64,000 nt of DNA from Scenedesmus sp. ARA3 (lineage: Eukaryota; Chlorophyta; Chlorophyceae; Sphaeropleales; Scenedesmaceae), in assembly GCA_004335835.1 (NCBI GenBank), contig RWJK01001243.1, positions 190,969-254,968 of the forward strand, given 5' to 3'. The notes under the pieces are model-generated. The model was not told the DNA's origin. It was given only the letters and a program-made list of their open reading frames with translations, and searched no databases. Position numbers and translations under genes: made by a program. Below are positions 46,461 through 62,334 of this stretch, in pieces (position 1 is the first letter of the stretch; each line of letters begins with the position of its first letter).

Positions 46461-47883
46461 CACAAGTAACACAGCATGCATGCGGGTTATCACCGGATCA
46501 GGTGCTTGCGCAGCTGCTTGTAGCACACGTTGACCTGGCAGGTGCAGCAGCAGTGCAAGGAGCGTGCAAGAAAGAGGGAGCAGATTCAACATATGCCTCT
46601 TAAACACATGCTCTTTGGAAAGAGAGATGCAAGGACGTGCAAGTGGTAGGCAGCTGCTAGTTCAAAGCGCTTCTCACAGTGTTGATGTGGGTATGCATGC
46701 ACTGCCAGACAGCATGTCACCACCCTAGCAAACCGAGAGTACACTGTCACTTATTATTATTATTATGACTTCAGCAAGTCTGGGTGAGCTGAAACCATGC
46801 AGCAGGCTATGTATCAAATATGCTTATAAGAAACACCGCAGATGTGCCCTTCTGCACCAAATTGCATATGCTTGCATAAGCCCCGCCACATGCCCTAGCC
46901 AGCTGGCTGGCACAGCAGCACACACGCACAGCACACAAACAAGCAGCACCCGCTGCACATGCTGCCTAGTAGGGGTGTAAGGGTCTGGGTGGTCTACCAT
47001 AAACCAGGAAAGCGGCGATAAAAATCGTAGTTCCCGCCCCCTCGGGTGAGGCGCGGTTGCCGATGCCGCAAAGTAAGGCTTACAGAAAGACTATCATTAC
47101 TATAAGGCAGCGCCCGCCTCTGCTCACCTTGGTTCTGTAAGCTGGGTCCTGCTGCATGTGCTGGCTCTGCTCTGCTAGCCGAGCCAGCACACTAGCAGCG
47201 CTAGTGAGATGCACCACATTCAGAGCACCCCGCCCAACCAGCAGCACGGTCAGCAGCTGCTTGGGGTGCTGCAGGCGCTGGATCATCTCTGTGAGCTGCG
47301 CTACTGCCGTCATATCTTGCTGCTGCTGCTGCTGCTGCTGTGAAGGACGGTCTGAGGCGTCTTGCTGCTGGTGCGGCTGATATACGCTGATGTGTGCCTC
47401 TTGCATCTGCTGCAGCAGCTGCTGCAGCGCAGGCTTCAGCTGGGCGTTAGACCACCTGTCCTGCTGCTCCTGCTGATGCTCCAGCTGCTCCAGATGCTGC
47501 TGCTGCTGCTCGTGTTCTGTCTCTGCTGCATGATCTGCTGCTGCAGTAATCACTGCATCCTGCAATTGCTGCTGCTGCTGCTGCTGCATCAGCAGCTTTC
47601 GCTGCCTCCTGCGAGCTGCCACTGCTGCTGCTGCACTGCTGGCTGTGGCAGTGCCTGCAGCTGCTGATCCTCTTCCTGCAGCTGGTGGCTGCTGTGTGGT
47701 TTCTGCTGCTGCCGCTGCACCCGGGAGGGTGGAGCGCACAGGCTCCACAAGCACATGCCTGCCACCAACATGCTTTGAGCTTCTCCAGATGCCATGCCAT
47801 GCGGCAGGGCTGCTGCGAGGTGCTACATGATCATGCGAAAACGCTACTGGCCGAGCATGGCAGCCGGAAACCTGCGCTATCAT
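41618..47883 (-). CDS. OPR (octotricopeptide-repeat) organelle RNA-binding protein, Tbc2-like
   Basis: Predicted organelle RNA maturation/translation factor, the class expanded in green algae. Exons (minus strand): 47128-47883, 46196-46327, 45374-45939, 44844-44937, 44458-44613, 43558-43820, 43048-43284 and 41618-42701, giving 1095 residues with consistent phases from the first in-frame ATG. The reading frame stays open to about 48105 with Arg/Ser-rich presequence-like residues, so an upstream exon may hold the true start. Helical repeats of the OPR type recur: FSSQGMANLLW, FTPQGFANMVWAMGKL, FSAQGLANLGYGLA, SSQALANMLWAHARL, AEQLADIVWGFGQL and SPQALVRLLTGLAML, usually preceded by a PG.(S/D)W-type turn. 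Gln-rich and Ala-rich runs break up the N- and C-terminal parts. Stop TAG is at 41618-41620. Organelle and RNA target cannot be told. Confidence 0.82.
42938..42982 (-). repeat. Echo of OPR exon 7 3' part
   Basis: Repeats the bases of exon 43048-43284 that encode PGLCEVMWGLxxxRL, lying about 140 bp downstream in transcript direction. The donor-proximal part is also partly repeated. Confidence 0.85.
44027..44405 (-). repeat. Threefold echo of OPR exon 5 3' end
   Basis: Copies at 44027-44092, 44223-44285 and 44343-44405 repeat the end of exon 44458-44613 (SSQALANMLWAHARLRKV), each with its GTGAG-type donor. Period is about 115-195 bp. Confidence 0.94.
45028..45075 (-). repeat. Echo of OPR exon 4 5' end
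   Basis: Repeats the start of exon 44844-44937 (SLAKLGYCPS) and its GACCTGCAA acceptor side, about 130 bp away. Confidence 0.9.
46052..46160 (-). repeat. Echo of OPR exon 2 3' part
   Basis: About 108 bases repeat most of the end of exon 46196-46327 (GQLLDFDARGVASLLHAAAK) with its GTGAGCA donor. Confidence 0.93.
46389..46545 (-). repeat. Echoes of OPR exon 2 5' end
   Basis: Copies at 46389-46437 and 46500-46545 repeat the start of exon 46196-46327 (VKVCYKQLRKQL) with the CTGCCAG acceptor. Confidence 0.92.
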
Positions 47884-48297
47884 GAGCTCTGCATCAGCAG
47901 CAGCTTGTGAAGTGGCTGTGCTGCCAGGTGAGACAGATGTCGGCACCAGGCCCAAAAGGCCAGCTGTAGCGTTTCCAACAGCAACAGACGTAACTTCTGA
48001 TGCTGTGATGAGGCTGTGGAACCGGCGGACGCCACAACTTTGAACTCGTAATCGCACTGTCGAGCAGATACCACAGAAATACCAACGTAAACGGATACTA
48101 GACAACAGAAAACAACCAGTTCTGCAGTAACGGGGTCGTGCAGTACGTCAGCCAGTCCATAGTTGCAGTTGTCACTTGCGATGTCATTGTCCAGCGTGCG
48201 TCCATTGCAGACAGCAGCAGCGCAATTGTGTGGTTACAGTGATTTGATTGTGACCGACGAATGCTCTTTGTTGTAAAGAGGGTTGTGGGTGAAGAAA
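47884..48297. promoter_or_regulatory. Divergent upstream region between OPR protein and STN8-like kinase
   Basis: Two plastid-type genes start in opposite directions within about 400 bases. Part of it may be coding for the OPR presequence. I see no named promoter motif. Confidence 0.4.
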
Positions 48298-53289
<4,992 letters not shown>

Positions 53290-53347
53290 GCTGCTCTCAG
53301 CACAATTGGGAGTGCAGGTCTAGACCGATGGTTGGTGTCTTGGGCAG

Positions 53348-53420
53348 CTTCTGTGTGGGGCAGGCGCTGCGGCACAGCTACTTCCTGCCGGAGCTGTTCT
53401 GAGCTGCTCTTAGCACAAGT
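53348..53420 (+). repeat. Copy of the STN8-like last-exon end, including the stop
   Basis: Repeats the GQALRHxYFLPELF-coding end, the TGA and about 17 bases of 3' UTR; the original is at about 53243-53306. Confidence 0.95.
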
Positions 53421-55650
53421 AGGTCTGAGCTGCTGTGAGGCGCGGACTCGGCTGCTGCTGCTTGTGTTGGGCGGTGTTTGTGCAGCGCTTGCTGGATGCG
53501 CAATGGATGGCTGCTGCAGCTGCAGCAGCTAGGCGCTGCGCTGCTGCGCCCTGGTGATACGGCACGGCAGAGGTGCTGTGGGTGTTAGTGTTGTGCTCTG
53601 ACGATTCACTGTGCATGGGGTCATACTGTGGTCAGCTCAGAGTGACCCTGCTGCTTGCTCTTTCTGCAGTGCATGGCAGCAGCAAACGTGGCCTCCTGTC
53701 AGCACCCAAAGCTCTTTGTGCACTGCCTGTTTCGCTCAAAAAGACCGAGCATCTACACTTGGTTGACCAGTGTGCAGATGCGATAAGTTATGTGTGTTGC
53801 TCGCTGAAGCTGTGGTCAGGCCAGGAGCACTTGTTTAGCTGACATAGGCAGCAGAACTCAGATCTCCACTGCCACTTGTCTTGGTGTAGCGCTGCCAGTA
53901 GCGCTGCCAGCTGTTTGTGTTGCGGTTGCGGTTGCTGCTGTTGCTGTAGCTGAACGCTGTCCTTTCTGGCAGGCTTGCTTGGACAGTTGGCATTGATTTG
54001 CAATACAGCGGCAGCGTTGTTTCAAGGGCATTTGCCAGCAGAAATGAAAGGAGAGCACGAGCTACAGTGCTCCAAAGGACGAGCGGTGCAAGAAGATGTG
54101 TCCACGCGAGTTCTGCTTGGACTGCAGCAGCTTGCTGTGTGTTAGCGTTGTGAGCGTCGCACTGGCAGTTGCTGTGAGCGCATGCATGAGCGACAGATAG
54201 CAGTGTGGTTGCGTACGATTGCATCTAGATCTCATTCTTTACTGGCAGAGTCTGCCCGCTGAAGGACAGCTGACCAGCATGGATGCTGACTAGCATGGAT
54301 GCGTTCACGGCAGCTGTTGAGGTGTGCAGCTGATGTGGTGCATGGCCGGCGCTGAGCAGCTGCCTCGCGCTGGCCTGTTCAACAGGATGTTGTAGTGTGC
54401 GCGCACTCGGCGTCTCCGCTGCCTCGCGTGCTGCAGTGCTCCATGCAGATCATGTTTAAGTCCTTGCGGTGCACAGCATTTGGCATCCTTGACAGGCAGC
54501 AGCAGCATGCTGCTGAGCGTGTCATCGTTTCCCTTGCTGGCTTCTGGGCTTTGGCTGTTGCTACAGCCTGTAGCAAAGCCGGAGGTTTGGTATGGCGTTT
54601 TACAGGTGTGGCGGATGAGTCAACCTGCAGAGCACCTCACGAGGTAATGTGTACATGTGTTATTGACAGTACGTAACGCGGTTGTTGCTTCGTTTCCCGC
54701 AGATAGGCTGTAGTAGCAGCTGAGAATACGCGGGTGATGATGGGAGGTACCGCACCGGTTGCCCTGGGGTCCAACGTAACCAGTGCCCGCTTCACTTCCA
54801 CCAATATTGAAAGTTGCAGGAAAGAATTTGCCACAGCTGATCATTCATGAGTGCAACATACCCCACCAGCTTTCACCAACGTCAATGTTGTATTCTCGGT
54901 GCTGTTACTTGGGAGCTGCAGAACCTAATCCTCGAGCCTGCAATGGCGCAGCATGCCATGCGTCCACCGGCACCAACAAGGCGCGCAGCCAATGCAGCAG
55001 GCACCTCAAACACTGCAGGCACCAATGCCTGGTGCTGGTGACAACCAGTGATTGCAACATCAATCGTGACTTCGTACCACACGACATGTCAACAGCCAAA
55101 GAATGCGACACACAAAGCCAACACATCAGCATGGCGTTGCCCCATACCCACCGTCCTCAACAAACTGCTCGCTGCTAACCACTGCTTTGGCAAAGCAGCC
55201 ACTGCCGGCCGTGGCGGCCCTGAGTATGTGCTGTACTCAAGAGGCCGCACCATGCGCTGCTTGTGCTGAGACCAATATGAGCCCCCGCCTGCTGCGCTGC
55301 CCCCATCTTGCTGCCCTTCAACCTTCAACTGCCTGGCTCCAGCAAAGCACAACTCAATGCAACAGTCAACACAACAATGACTGCGCCACACCGGGCCAGA
55401 CGCGCAAGCTTGCCTTGAAGACAGCTAGCCAAGCCAGCCCATTCGATGAACAGATTTTCCACACAAATCAGCCACAACTTGCATCGCCGGCTGCTGCAAC
55501 CAGCTGCGCCAAACACACACTCCAGCAGCCTCCCCCTGCCACTGGCGGCCATCCACACCTGCCACACGGTGCGCTGCTATCCCTCAACCACAGCAGCGCT
55601 CCTCCTTCCCTCCCTCCCTCCCTCCCTCCCTTCTCCCCTCAGAAACCTTC
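53421..55650. other. Intergenic stretch with no recognised gene
   Basis: Probably two facing 3' UTRs plus spacer. A (CCCT)n tract at about 55603-55633 lies just past the stop of the RS protein. Open frames here read as low-complexity or antisense and show no familiar motif. Confidence 0.5.
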
Positions 55651-57051
55651 TCAGTCCCTAGCCAGCTCGAAAGCATCATCATCAGCGCCATCCGCCTGCC
55701 AGCGCTCGTCCCTGCCGCCCCTGCCCTCATCGCCCCTGTGCCGCCGCTGCTCGCGGCTCCTGCTGCGGCTGCGGCTGGCGCTCCTGCCCCTCTTACGGGC
55801 CCCGCCACCTCCCGCTGCTGCTGCTGCTGCCGGGGAGGCAGACTTGCTGCGGCTGCGCTTGCGAGCAGCTGCTGCTGCTCCTGTGCTGCCTGAAGGTGAA
55901 CGGCTACGCGAGGCTGAAGCCTGTTTCTTTTTCCCGCTGCTGCGGCCCTTGCTGCCCGATGGAGATGGCGAGGCAGATGCAGATCCAGCACGCCGCTTCG
56001 CAGGAGATGCCGATCGAGATCGAGATCTAGATCCCGACCGGCCCCTCTTTGCTGCTGCTGCTGCTGCTGCTGCTGGCGAGGCTGAGCGTGATGCGGAGCC
56101 GCGCCGGCCGCGGGAGCGCGAGCGTGATGGGCTGCGGGACTTGCTGCGGGAGGCGCGGCGCCGGCGGCCCCTGCTGCGGTCCCTGCTGCGGCTGCGGCTG
56201 CGCGCGCCCTTGCCGTACTTCTCATCGTACTTGGTGCTCCTGCAGCACAGGGGCAGATCAGGTGGCAGATATGAGAACTTTGAGGTCTACAAACAGTACA
56301 ACAGCAGCGTATGCGCGCCCTTGCCATACTTCTCATCGTACTTGGTGCTCCTGTTTTGGCGACAGCAGGGGCGGCACGGAGAAGGGCGCAGCGAGTAAAA
56401 AGCAGCTGTTTCAGCAACATGTGGCAGCACATGCGTAACATATGCGGCCGCAATTGCCGTACTATACATCGTACTTGGTGCTCCTGTTGTTGACGCAGAA
56501 GAGGCAGCAGGTGGCACTTGGGAACGGCGCTGGGCAATCGGATTTTGAGTGATGCGACACTGCATGCGCTGGCACGCGGTCTGCAGAGTGCTGCGCAGCA
56601 AGAGTCGCTGCACCACACAGCAGTTGTGCACCTCCACCTATCATTGTTCCCATCACCTAAAGAAGTAAAAACACAAAGGAAAAGCTTTGTGAGTTTCTGT
56701 AACTGTGCGCCACTCACAGCACCATCACGGAGTAGCCCTGCGTCTTGATGTCCAGCAGCCCCTCGCGCGCAAACACGACAGATTCAACACTTAAGCCTGC
56801 AAAGCTCCTGTCAAACACACAAACCATTCAACTTTAGTGGAGAAACCATCACAAAAGTCTGTAAACTGTGCGCCACTCACAGCACCATCACGGAGTAGCC
56901 CTGCGTCTTGATCTCCAGCAGCCCCTCGCGCGCAAACCAGCGGCACAGCGTGGAGAAGGTGGCCCCGGTCACGCGCCCGCAGTGCCAGCCGCGGTCCCTC
57001 TGGCGCATGATGTCGTTCAGGCTGCTGATGTTGATGGGGAAGCGCCTGCGC

Positions 57052-57101
<50 letters not shown>

Positions 57102-57381
57102 TGATATGTGTTTTGTTGCTGGTGAGTGCGGCCACAGATCAGCTGAGTCAGCCATTGCCCGCACAGGTTGAAGGATAGCGAAGCTCACAGCACAACACAT
57201 GCTCAATCAACCGCAATCCCCAATCAAACAAGACTCCTACCACCAGCAGCAGCATCAGCAGCAGCTGCGGGCCGTTGCAGTTCTACTGTACTCACTTCCA
57301 GCCGCGCGCCCGCTCCTTGACAAACAGCCAACTGACAGCACAACACATGGTCAATACTTCACTCCCTCATCAAACTCCTAG

Positions 57382-57427
<46 letters not shown>

Positions 57428-60268
57428 CCAATGCAACCCTGCTACTCACTTCCAGCCGCGCGCCAGCTCCTTGACTGCCTCCTTGAAGAGGCTCTCCGTG
57501 CTGCGGCTCACACGCAGCTCCTCGATGCGCGAGCTGAAGCGCTGCCGCGGCGGCGAGCTGCAGCAGACAAATACGTGCGGCACGACAGAGATCAGTTGCT
57601 TTCACAAGTCCCCAATCACACCAAGTCCCCAATCACACAAATGCATGCCATTGAGACTGCCGATGCGCAGCCCAGCAGCCTGTGTCAGCGGTGAATCTGG
57701 ACTGTATATCGCGCGCGCACCCCAACAACGAATGTGGTTGTACCCCCCATTCAAGATAGCTGTAAAGCACTGCTGGCCACTGCATACTCTGCAGCATGGC
57801 ATGCATAACCAAGTGCAGCAGTCAGCACCAAGCCACTCACCGGCTGCGCCTGGCGTAGGGGTCCCGGTAGTAACTGTCATAACGGTCCCGCCCCCTGTCC
57901 CTGTCATAATAGCCGCCGCCACCTCCCCTGAAGCGAGGGCTCACAGGGCCGCGGCCGTAGCCCCTGTCTGGACTGGCGTACCTGCATAATACATGATATG
58001 ACAATACAATATTGTTATGTGATGCAGGAGACCACAGTTGAGAGTTGTTGGTGGCAGCCTAGGTTCTGGCTATGCGGATGGAGCAACACTCACTCAGGCG
58101 ATAAGCGTGCAATGGCTGCAATGCAACAGCTGCGCAAGGCGTGACGAATGCTGGACGCATGTTGCAGAACGCTCAGCACAGCAGCACTGCATTATGTGTA
58201 GGTTATATGCCTGCAGGTTTCAGTCGAGAGGGCGGCAGCGAAATTTATTGAACTGTCGAGACTCGGCAGAAAGCCGAGCGGAGCGAGGGTTCTGCCGAAT
58301 CGAGATAGTTCAATAAATTGAGCGGAGCCCTCGAGACGGAACCTGCAGGCTTCTAACCTACTTATGCCGCGAAAGGAACACGTTCAACTGCTAGTCCCGT
58401 GGACTTTTGCATATTGCACTGTGGACTTTTGCATATTGCACTGTTGACTTTTGCATAAAGCACTGTTGACTTTGCATAATGCACTGTTGACTTTGTATAA
58501 TGCACTGTTGACCAAGACACATCTAAAGGTAGGAACACCAGACCCACCGGACACACCGGATTCAACGGATTCACCAGACACACCAAGTTACCTGGACCAC
58601 CAGACACACCGGATGCACCGGATTCTCCAGACAAACCAAGTTGAACGGACTCACCGGAAACACCGAATTCACCAGACAAACCTGGTTAGCCGGACACACC
58701 GGATTCACCGGATTCACCAGACAAGCCCAGGTAGCCGGACCCACCGGACACACCGGTTTCACCGGATTCACCAGACAAACCAAGTTAGCCGGACACACCA
58801 ACTTGGTTTGTCTGGTGAATCCGGTGAATCCGGTCCTGTCCGGTTAACTTGGTTTGTCTGGTAAATCCGGTCTGTCCGGCTAACTTGGTTTGTCTGGTGA
58901 ATCCAGTGAATCCGGTGTGTCCGGCTAACTTGGTTTGTCTGGTGAATCCGGTGAATCCGGTGTGTCCGGTGGGTCCGGCTAACTTGGTTTGTCTGGTGAA
59001 TGCGGTGAATCTGGTGTGTCCGGTGTGTCCGGCGAACTTGGTTTGTCTGGTGAATCCGGTGAATCCGGCGTGTCCGGTGGGTCCAGCTCAACTTGGTTTG
59101 TCTGATGAATCCGGTGAATCCGGTGTGTCTGGTATGTCTGTGGTAACACTGCTACCATTACATCTGGTTTTTTCCTTACCTAGTTCTCTACATCCTAGGA
59201 AGTCAACAGTGCATTACTGTGTTTTAATGTTGTGTCTATTTCCTGGGAAAACACTCTTGAGTGGTATAAACAAAGTAATAAGCACACCAAGTCCAGATGC
59301 AGGCTCAATGCATGCCTGCTGCCAGCAAAGCAAGCCACTGGCAGCATCTGCATCTGCAAGCTAGAAGCTGCTGATGTGTTGCCGCACCTGTCGCGCCTGC
59401 CCCTGCTCCTGCTGCGGCTCCTGTCACGCCTGCCCCTGCTCCTGCTGCGCTTGCGCCTCGGCGATTCTGACACAGAGCGCCCCCTGCAAGGCATTGCGGC
59501 ACAGCGCAATGTCCAGCAGCAGCATACGCAAGCGCCCATGATGTCAGCACCACATTCCTCGGGGCATGAAACCCAAAGCGCCACAGTATGTGGCGTTACT
59601 GGCGCCCGACAGCATACCAGTATGCTCGTGGCTGCAGGCAGCTGCAAAGCACTCAGCAAATGCCTGACCCTACCAGGCATGCAAGACATGCAACAGCACA
59701 AAAGTACATACTCGCACATCAGCATGGGCACAAGGCGCAAGGCACAAGGCTGTGCTGGGCAGCGCAGCACCCTCCCTCCCTTCAAACACACCTGCGCCGA
59801 GACCTGCTGCGGCTCCTGCTCTTGCTCCTGCTGTGGCTGCGGCTGCTGCGGCGCTTCAGCTTGCGCGGTGAGCGCGAGCGCGAGGGCGAGCGGGAAAGGG
59901 AGCGCGAAGCAGATCGGCCGCGCCTGCCGCCGCTGCGCACAGGTGACCGAGACCTAGAGCGCGAAGCTGAGCGGCCCCTTGCAGGAGACTTTGACTTTGA
60001 CTTTGACCGCGAGCGGCCACGTGCAGGAGACGTTGACTGCGACTTGCGCCCGGCAGGAGACTTAGATCGTGATGCTGATCTGGCGCCGGCACTGCGGCTC
60101 CTGCTGCGATCACGGTCTGCTGCTGCTGCTGCTGGTGAGCGCGATCTGCTGGCGCTGCGGCGTGCTGCAGGGCTGCGGCTGGTGCTGCGGTGGCTGCCAT
60201 TTGCTGCTGCTGCTGCTGCTGGGCTGCGGCTGCGGCCCCGTGCTGGGCTTCGGCTGCGTGACCGGTCA
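55651..60268 (-). CDS. RS-domain-rich nuclear protein, probable splicing-related factor (5' end not found)
   Basis: Exons (minus strand): 59792-60268, 59388-59483, 57841-57981, 57450-57557, 56881-57045 and 55651-56239, with consistent phases and at least 525 residues. The first exon starts after an acceptor with two bases pending, so one or more 5' exons lie above 60268. The protein begins with a long RS/SP-rich region (SRSRSPARGRSRSP), then a Gly/Tyr/Arg segment (RFRGGGGYYDRDRGRDRYDS). Next is a folded-looking block, RIEELRVSRSTESLFKEAVK to LARGWKRFPINISSLNDIMR, ending CRWFAREGLLEIKTQGY. A second RS/Ala region follows, with an acidic end (ADGADDDAFELARD) and TGA at 55651-55653. RS repeats are typical of nuclear speckle/splicing proteins. 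No RRM or PWI motif is visible, and I do not recognise the central block. Confidence 0.75.
56308..56490 (-). repeat. Echoes of RS-protein last exon 5' end
   Basis: Copies at 56308-56354 and 56455-56490 repeat the STKYDEKYGKGA start of exon 55651-56239 with its acceptor. Confidence 0.92.
56703..56775 (-). repeat. Echo of RS-protein exon 56881-57045 3' end
   Basis: About 73 bases repeat the FAREGLLxIKTQGYSVMVL-coding end and GTGAGTG donor; over 90% identical by eye. Confidence 0.95.
57285..57332 (-). repeat. Echo of RS-protein exon 57450-57557 3' end
   Basis: Repeats the KELARGWK-coding end and GTGAGTA donor about 155 bp downstream in transcript direction. A CAG tract (57382-57424) lies between. 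Confidence 0.88.
58192..58366. mobile_element. 165-bp fold-back MITE-like element with 5-bp target-site duplication
   Basis: 58197-58361 is almost one palindrome. The ends TGTAGGTTATATGCCTGCAG and (reverse complement) GTAGGTTAGAAGCCTGCAGG pair, and the middle arms AATTTATTGAACTGTCGAGA and TCGATAGTTC-type complement meet near 58280. TTATG flanks both sides (58192-58196 and 58362-58366). It has no coding capacity and lies in an intron of the RS protein. Confidence 0.85.
58399..58506. repeat. Tandem repeat, 5 units of 21-22 bp
   Basis: Units of the type GTTGACTTTTGCATAATGCAC, five in a row with small changes, in the same intron as the MITE-like element. Confidence 0.93.
58525..59140. repeat. 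Inverted minisatellite of a 9-bp-based unit, potential long hairpin
   Basis: 58525-58785 is built from CCGGATTCACCAGACAAACC-type units. 58799-59140 carries the same units in reverse complement (GGTTTGTCTGGTGAATCCGG). The turn is near 58786-58798. Within each arm, 9-bp steps (TCCGGTGAA, TGTCCGGTG) build units of about 45 bp. Confidence 0.95.
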
Positions 60269-61608
60269 CTGCAGTGCAAACAAAGGCAGAGAAAAGTGTC
60301 AGCAGCAACAGCAGCAGCAGCAGCAGCAGCTGGAAGCATGCAGAGGCTCTGGTCACTGTGACACCGCATTATGCCACTGGTGTCAGCATGGAGCATGCTG
60401 CCAAGGTGTTTCGATGCATGCCGAACAATGTGCGCACAACAGCACACAGTTGCCAGCTGTCTTTGTAGACAGCTCTGAAAGCAAGCCGTACAGACTGTAC
60501 ATTGCCAGCTAGCACCGTACAGTGAGCCGATCGCTTGACAATCTATGGGCACTGCCCACAACAACAGCTGGAAGTTTGCTCAGCATGAAAACCAAGCAGT
60601 ACGGCTGCGGATGGTCCCTGTAGCGCTGCTGATGGCCCCTTTGTCCCTTCACCTGTCGCTGCGGCCCATGCTGCTGTATGATTATGCTTCTCTCTTCGTG
60701 GTCGATGCGTGTTTGCCTGCCTGCTCAGCATTCATAAAAGAGTACACAGCAGCAGCATGCAGCCAAAGCGTCAGCAATGTGTACACACACTGCATTGCAC
60801 GATGGCAGCCGAACGCCTTCTTTGCACGAAAGGCCGGCACTGTGTATGAAAGGTAAAGCTGCTTGAAATGCGCTCATGTCTTCTGCAGGCACAGCTACAT
60901 GCTGTTGCTGATGGTGTGTGACGCAGTAGATGCATGGCTGTCCGCTCATGTCGGGTGCTGACAACACTGAAAATTGTTGCTGTGTCAAAATCACGCTGAC
61001 GACACCCTGGCTTGCGCTGCTAATGTGCAGAAAGTCACCTGAGTGTGTCTTGTCACCACTGCTGCAGCTGCTGCCACCCAGCAGGTGCCGCTGCTCACGA
61101 TCCCCTCGGTTCGCCCCCACAGGTTGTCGTTTATTGCAACCAAGTAAAAACAACTTCAGACATGCGCCTTGAGCCGTCCTCAGTGCAACCTGGTGATGAG
61201 TGAGTGCTGGTAGAAATGCGGCTGCTGCAAAACTTGACAGCCGCAGGCACGGACTTGCAAACGACTAGCTCAGGTGTTGTGTTGCCCTAGCTGAACGATC
61301 ACTGTGGCGATCAACCAGTAACACAGACTGTTACAGTACAAAACAAGCAGCAGAACCACCAGGACGCCCCTGTGGGGGGACATCTGCCAATAAGCATCTT
61401 GTGATTTTCAGACGCGACTTTCTTGTCTGCTGCTGCCCTGGTTCGACGCCAGTCAAACCGAGGTGTCGGTTGTGAGCAAGCCCCAGCAGTGAACTGCTAC
61501 GCGTCGTCGCTCTCTTAAGTTTTATCAGTTAATTAGCGGACCATCTATAGTTTGGCATCAGCCGACTCAGCTGGCGGACTGGGACCATAACAGCAGGAGA
61601 CGTTTCAG
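60269..61608. other. Region between RS protein and MinE; no gene recognised
   Basis: Should contain the missing 5' exon(s) of the RS protein on the minus strand and the MinE promoter on the plus strand. I could not pick a convincing exon. A CAG tract (60308-60330) lies near the acceptor of the RS exon. Confidence 0.4.
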
Positions 61609-62334
61609 ATGTGGAGCAGCTTGTTGAGCAGCTCGCAGCAGCAGCAGGTACGCTGAATCTCATTCTACTAGATATGCGCATGCTTCAGGATGAAAAGCTG
61701 ACACTCGCGTGCTGCCTTGCAGGTGCTGGCCTCACCTGCTGTTAAGGGCGGGCAGCAGCGGCCCAGACTATCAGTTGTAGTACACGCAAATCAGCCAGTG
61801 CTCAATGAGGCCAGGCAGCGGCGTGGATCACCAGAGCTGCTGGAGATGCCACCTAGGAACACCACAGCAATTGGCAGCACCATCAAGTACAGAATAAAGC
61901 CAAAGAGCCCGCTGCAGCAGCCAGAAAACCCAGTAGCAGACTTCATGACCAAGCTCAAGCTGGCCTGGAACATCTTCTTCCCAGACGAACCAGCAGAGGT
62001 GCGGCCAAAGGAGGAGGCCAAGCAGCGGCTACGCATGATCCTGGTGGCAGACCGCTGCGGCATGAGTCCTGCAGGACTGACTGAGATGAAGCGCAACATC
62101 CTCAACGCCATTGAGGAGTTTGTCGACATCGACTCAGAGGAGCAGATTGACGTGAGCATAACGTCAGACCCAGAGGTTGGCACTGTGTACAGCGTGGCAG
62201 TGCCAATCCGCCGCGTGAAGCCAGAGGCGCGGCTGGCGCTGGGTGCAGATGGGGAGATTGAAGACCTCACATTTGAGTGGAACCCAGAGGACCTCGACAG
62301 CGACCCCTCTGCACGCTTCCCATACGGCACGTAA
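61609..62334 (+). CDS. MINE1: Plastid division site-determining factor MinE
   Basis: A nucleus-encoded plastid MinE, which with MinD positions the FtsZ ring and so the chloroplast division site. Two exons, 61609-61647 and 61723-62334, giving 216 residues in phase 0. The ATG at 61609 opens a Ser/Gln-rich transit-like leader (MWSSLLSSSQQQQVLASPAV). After about 90 residues come the MinE parts: KQRLRMILVADRCGMSP (the MinD-binding helix region), then MKRNILNAIEEFVDIDSEEQ (topological-specificity domain) and a beta-strand end (YSVAVPIRRVKPE). An acidic C-terminal tail typical of plant-lineage MinE follows. The TAA at 62332-62334 overlaps a GTAAG, so a further 3' exon cannot be fully excluded. The single small intron has no exon echo. 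Confidence 0.93.

Noticed and set aside
55103..56398. 431-codon plus-strand open frame rich in Arg, Leu and Asp
   Set aside because: It is antisense to the last RS exon (55651-56239), whose Ser/Arg codons read as Arg/Ala/Leu in reverse; splice phases support only the minus strand.
58849..59364. Plus-strand frame with repeated VCLVNPVNPVCPANL peptides
   Set aside because: It is a translation of the inverted minisatellite; the other arm encodes an equally open but different frame, and the region is intronic.
59232..60361. Arg/Glu/Asp-rich plus-strand open frames
   Set aside because: Antisense shadows of the RS repeats on the minus strand.
61420..61470. tRNA-like T-arm (CTGG TTCGACG CCAG)
   Set aside because: No matching acceptor stem, D-arm or anticodon arm could be built around it.
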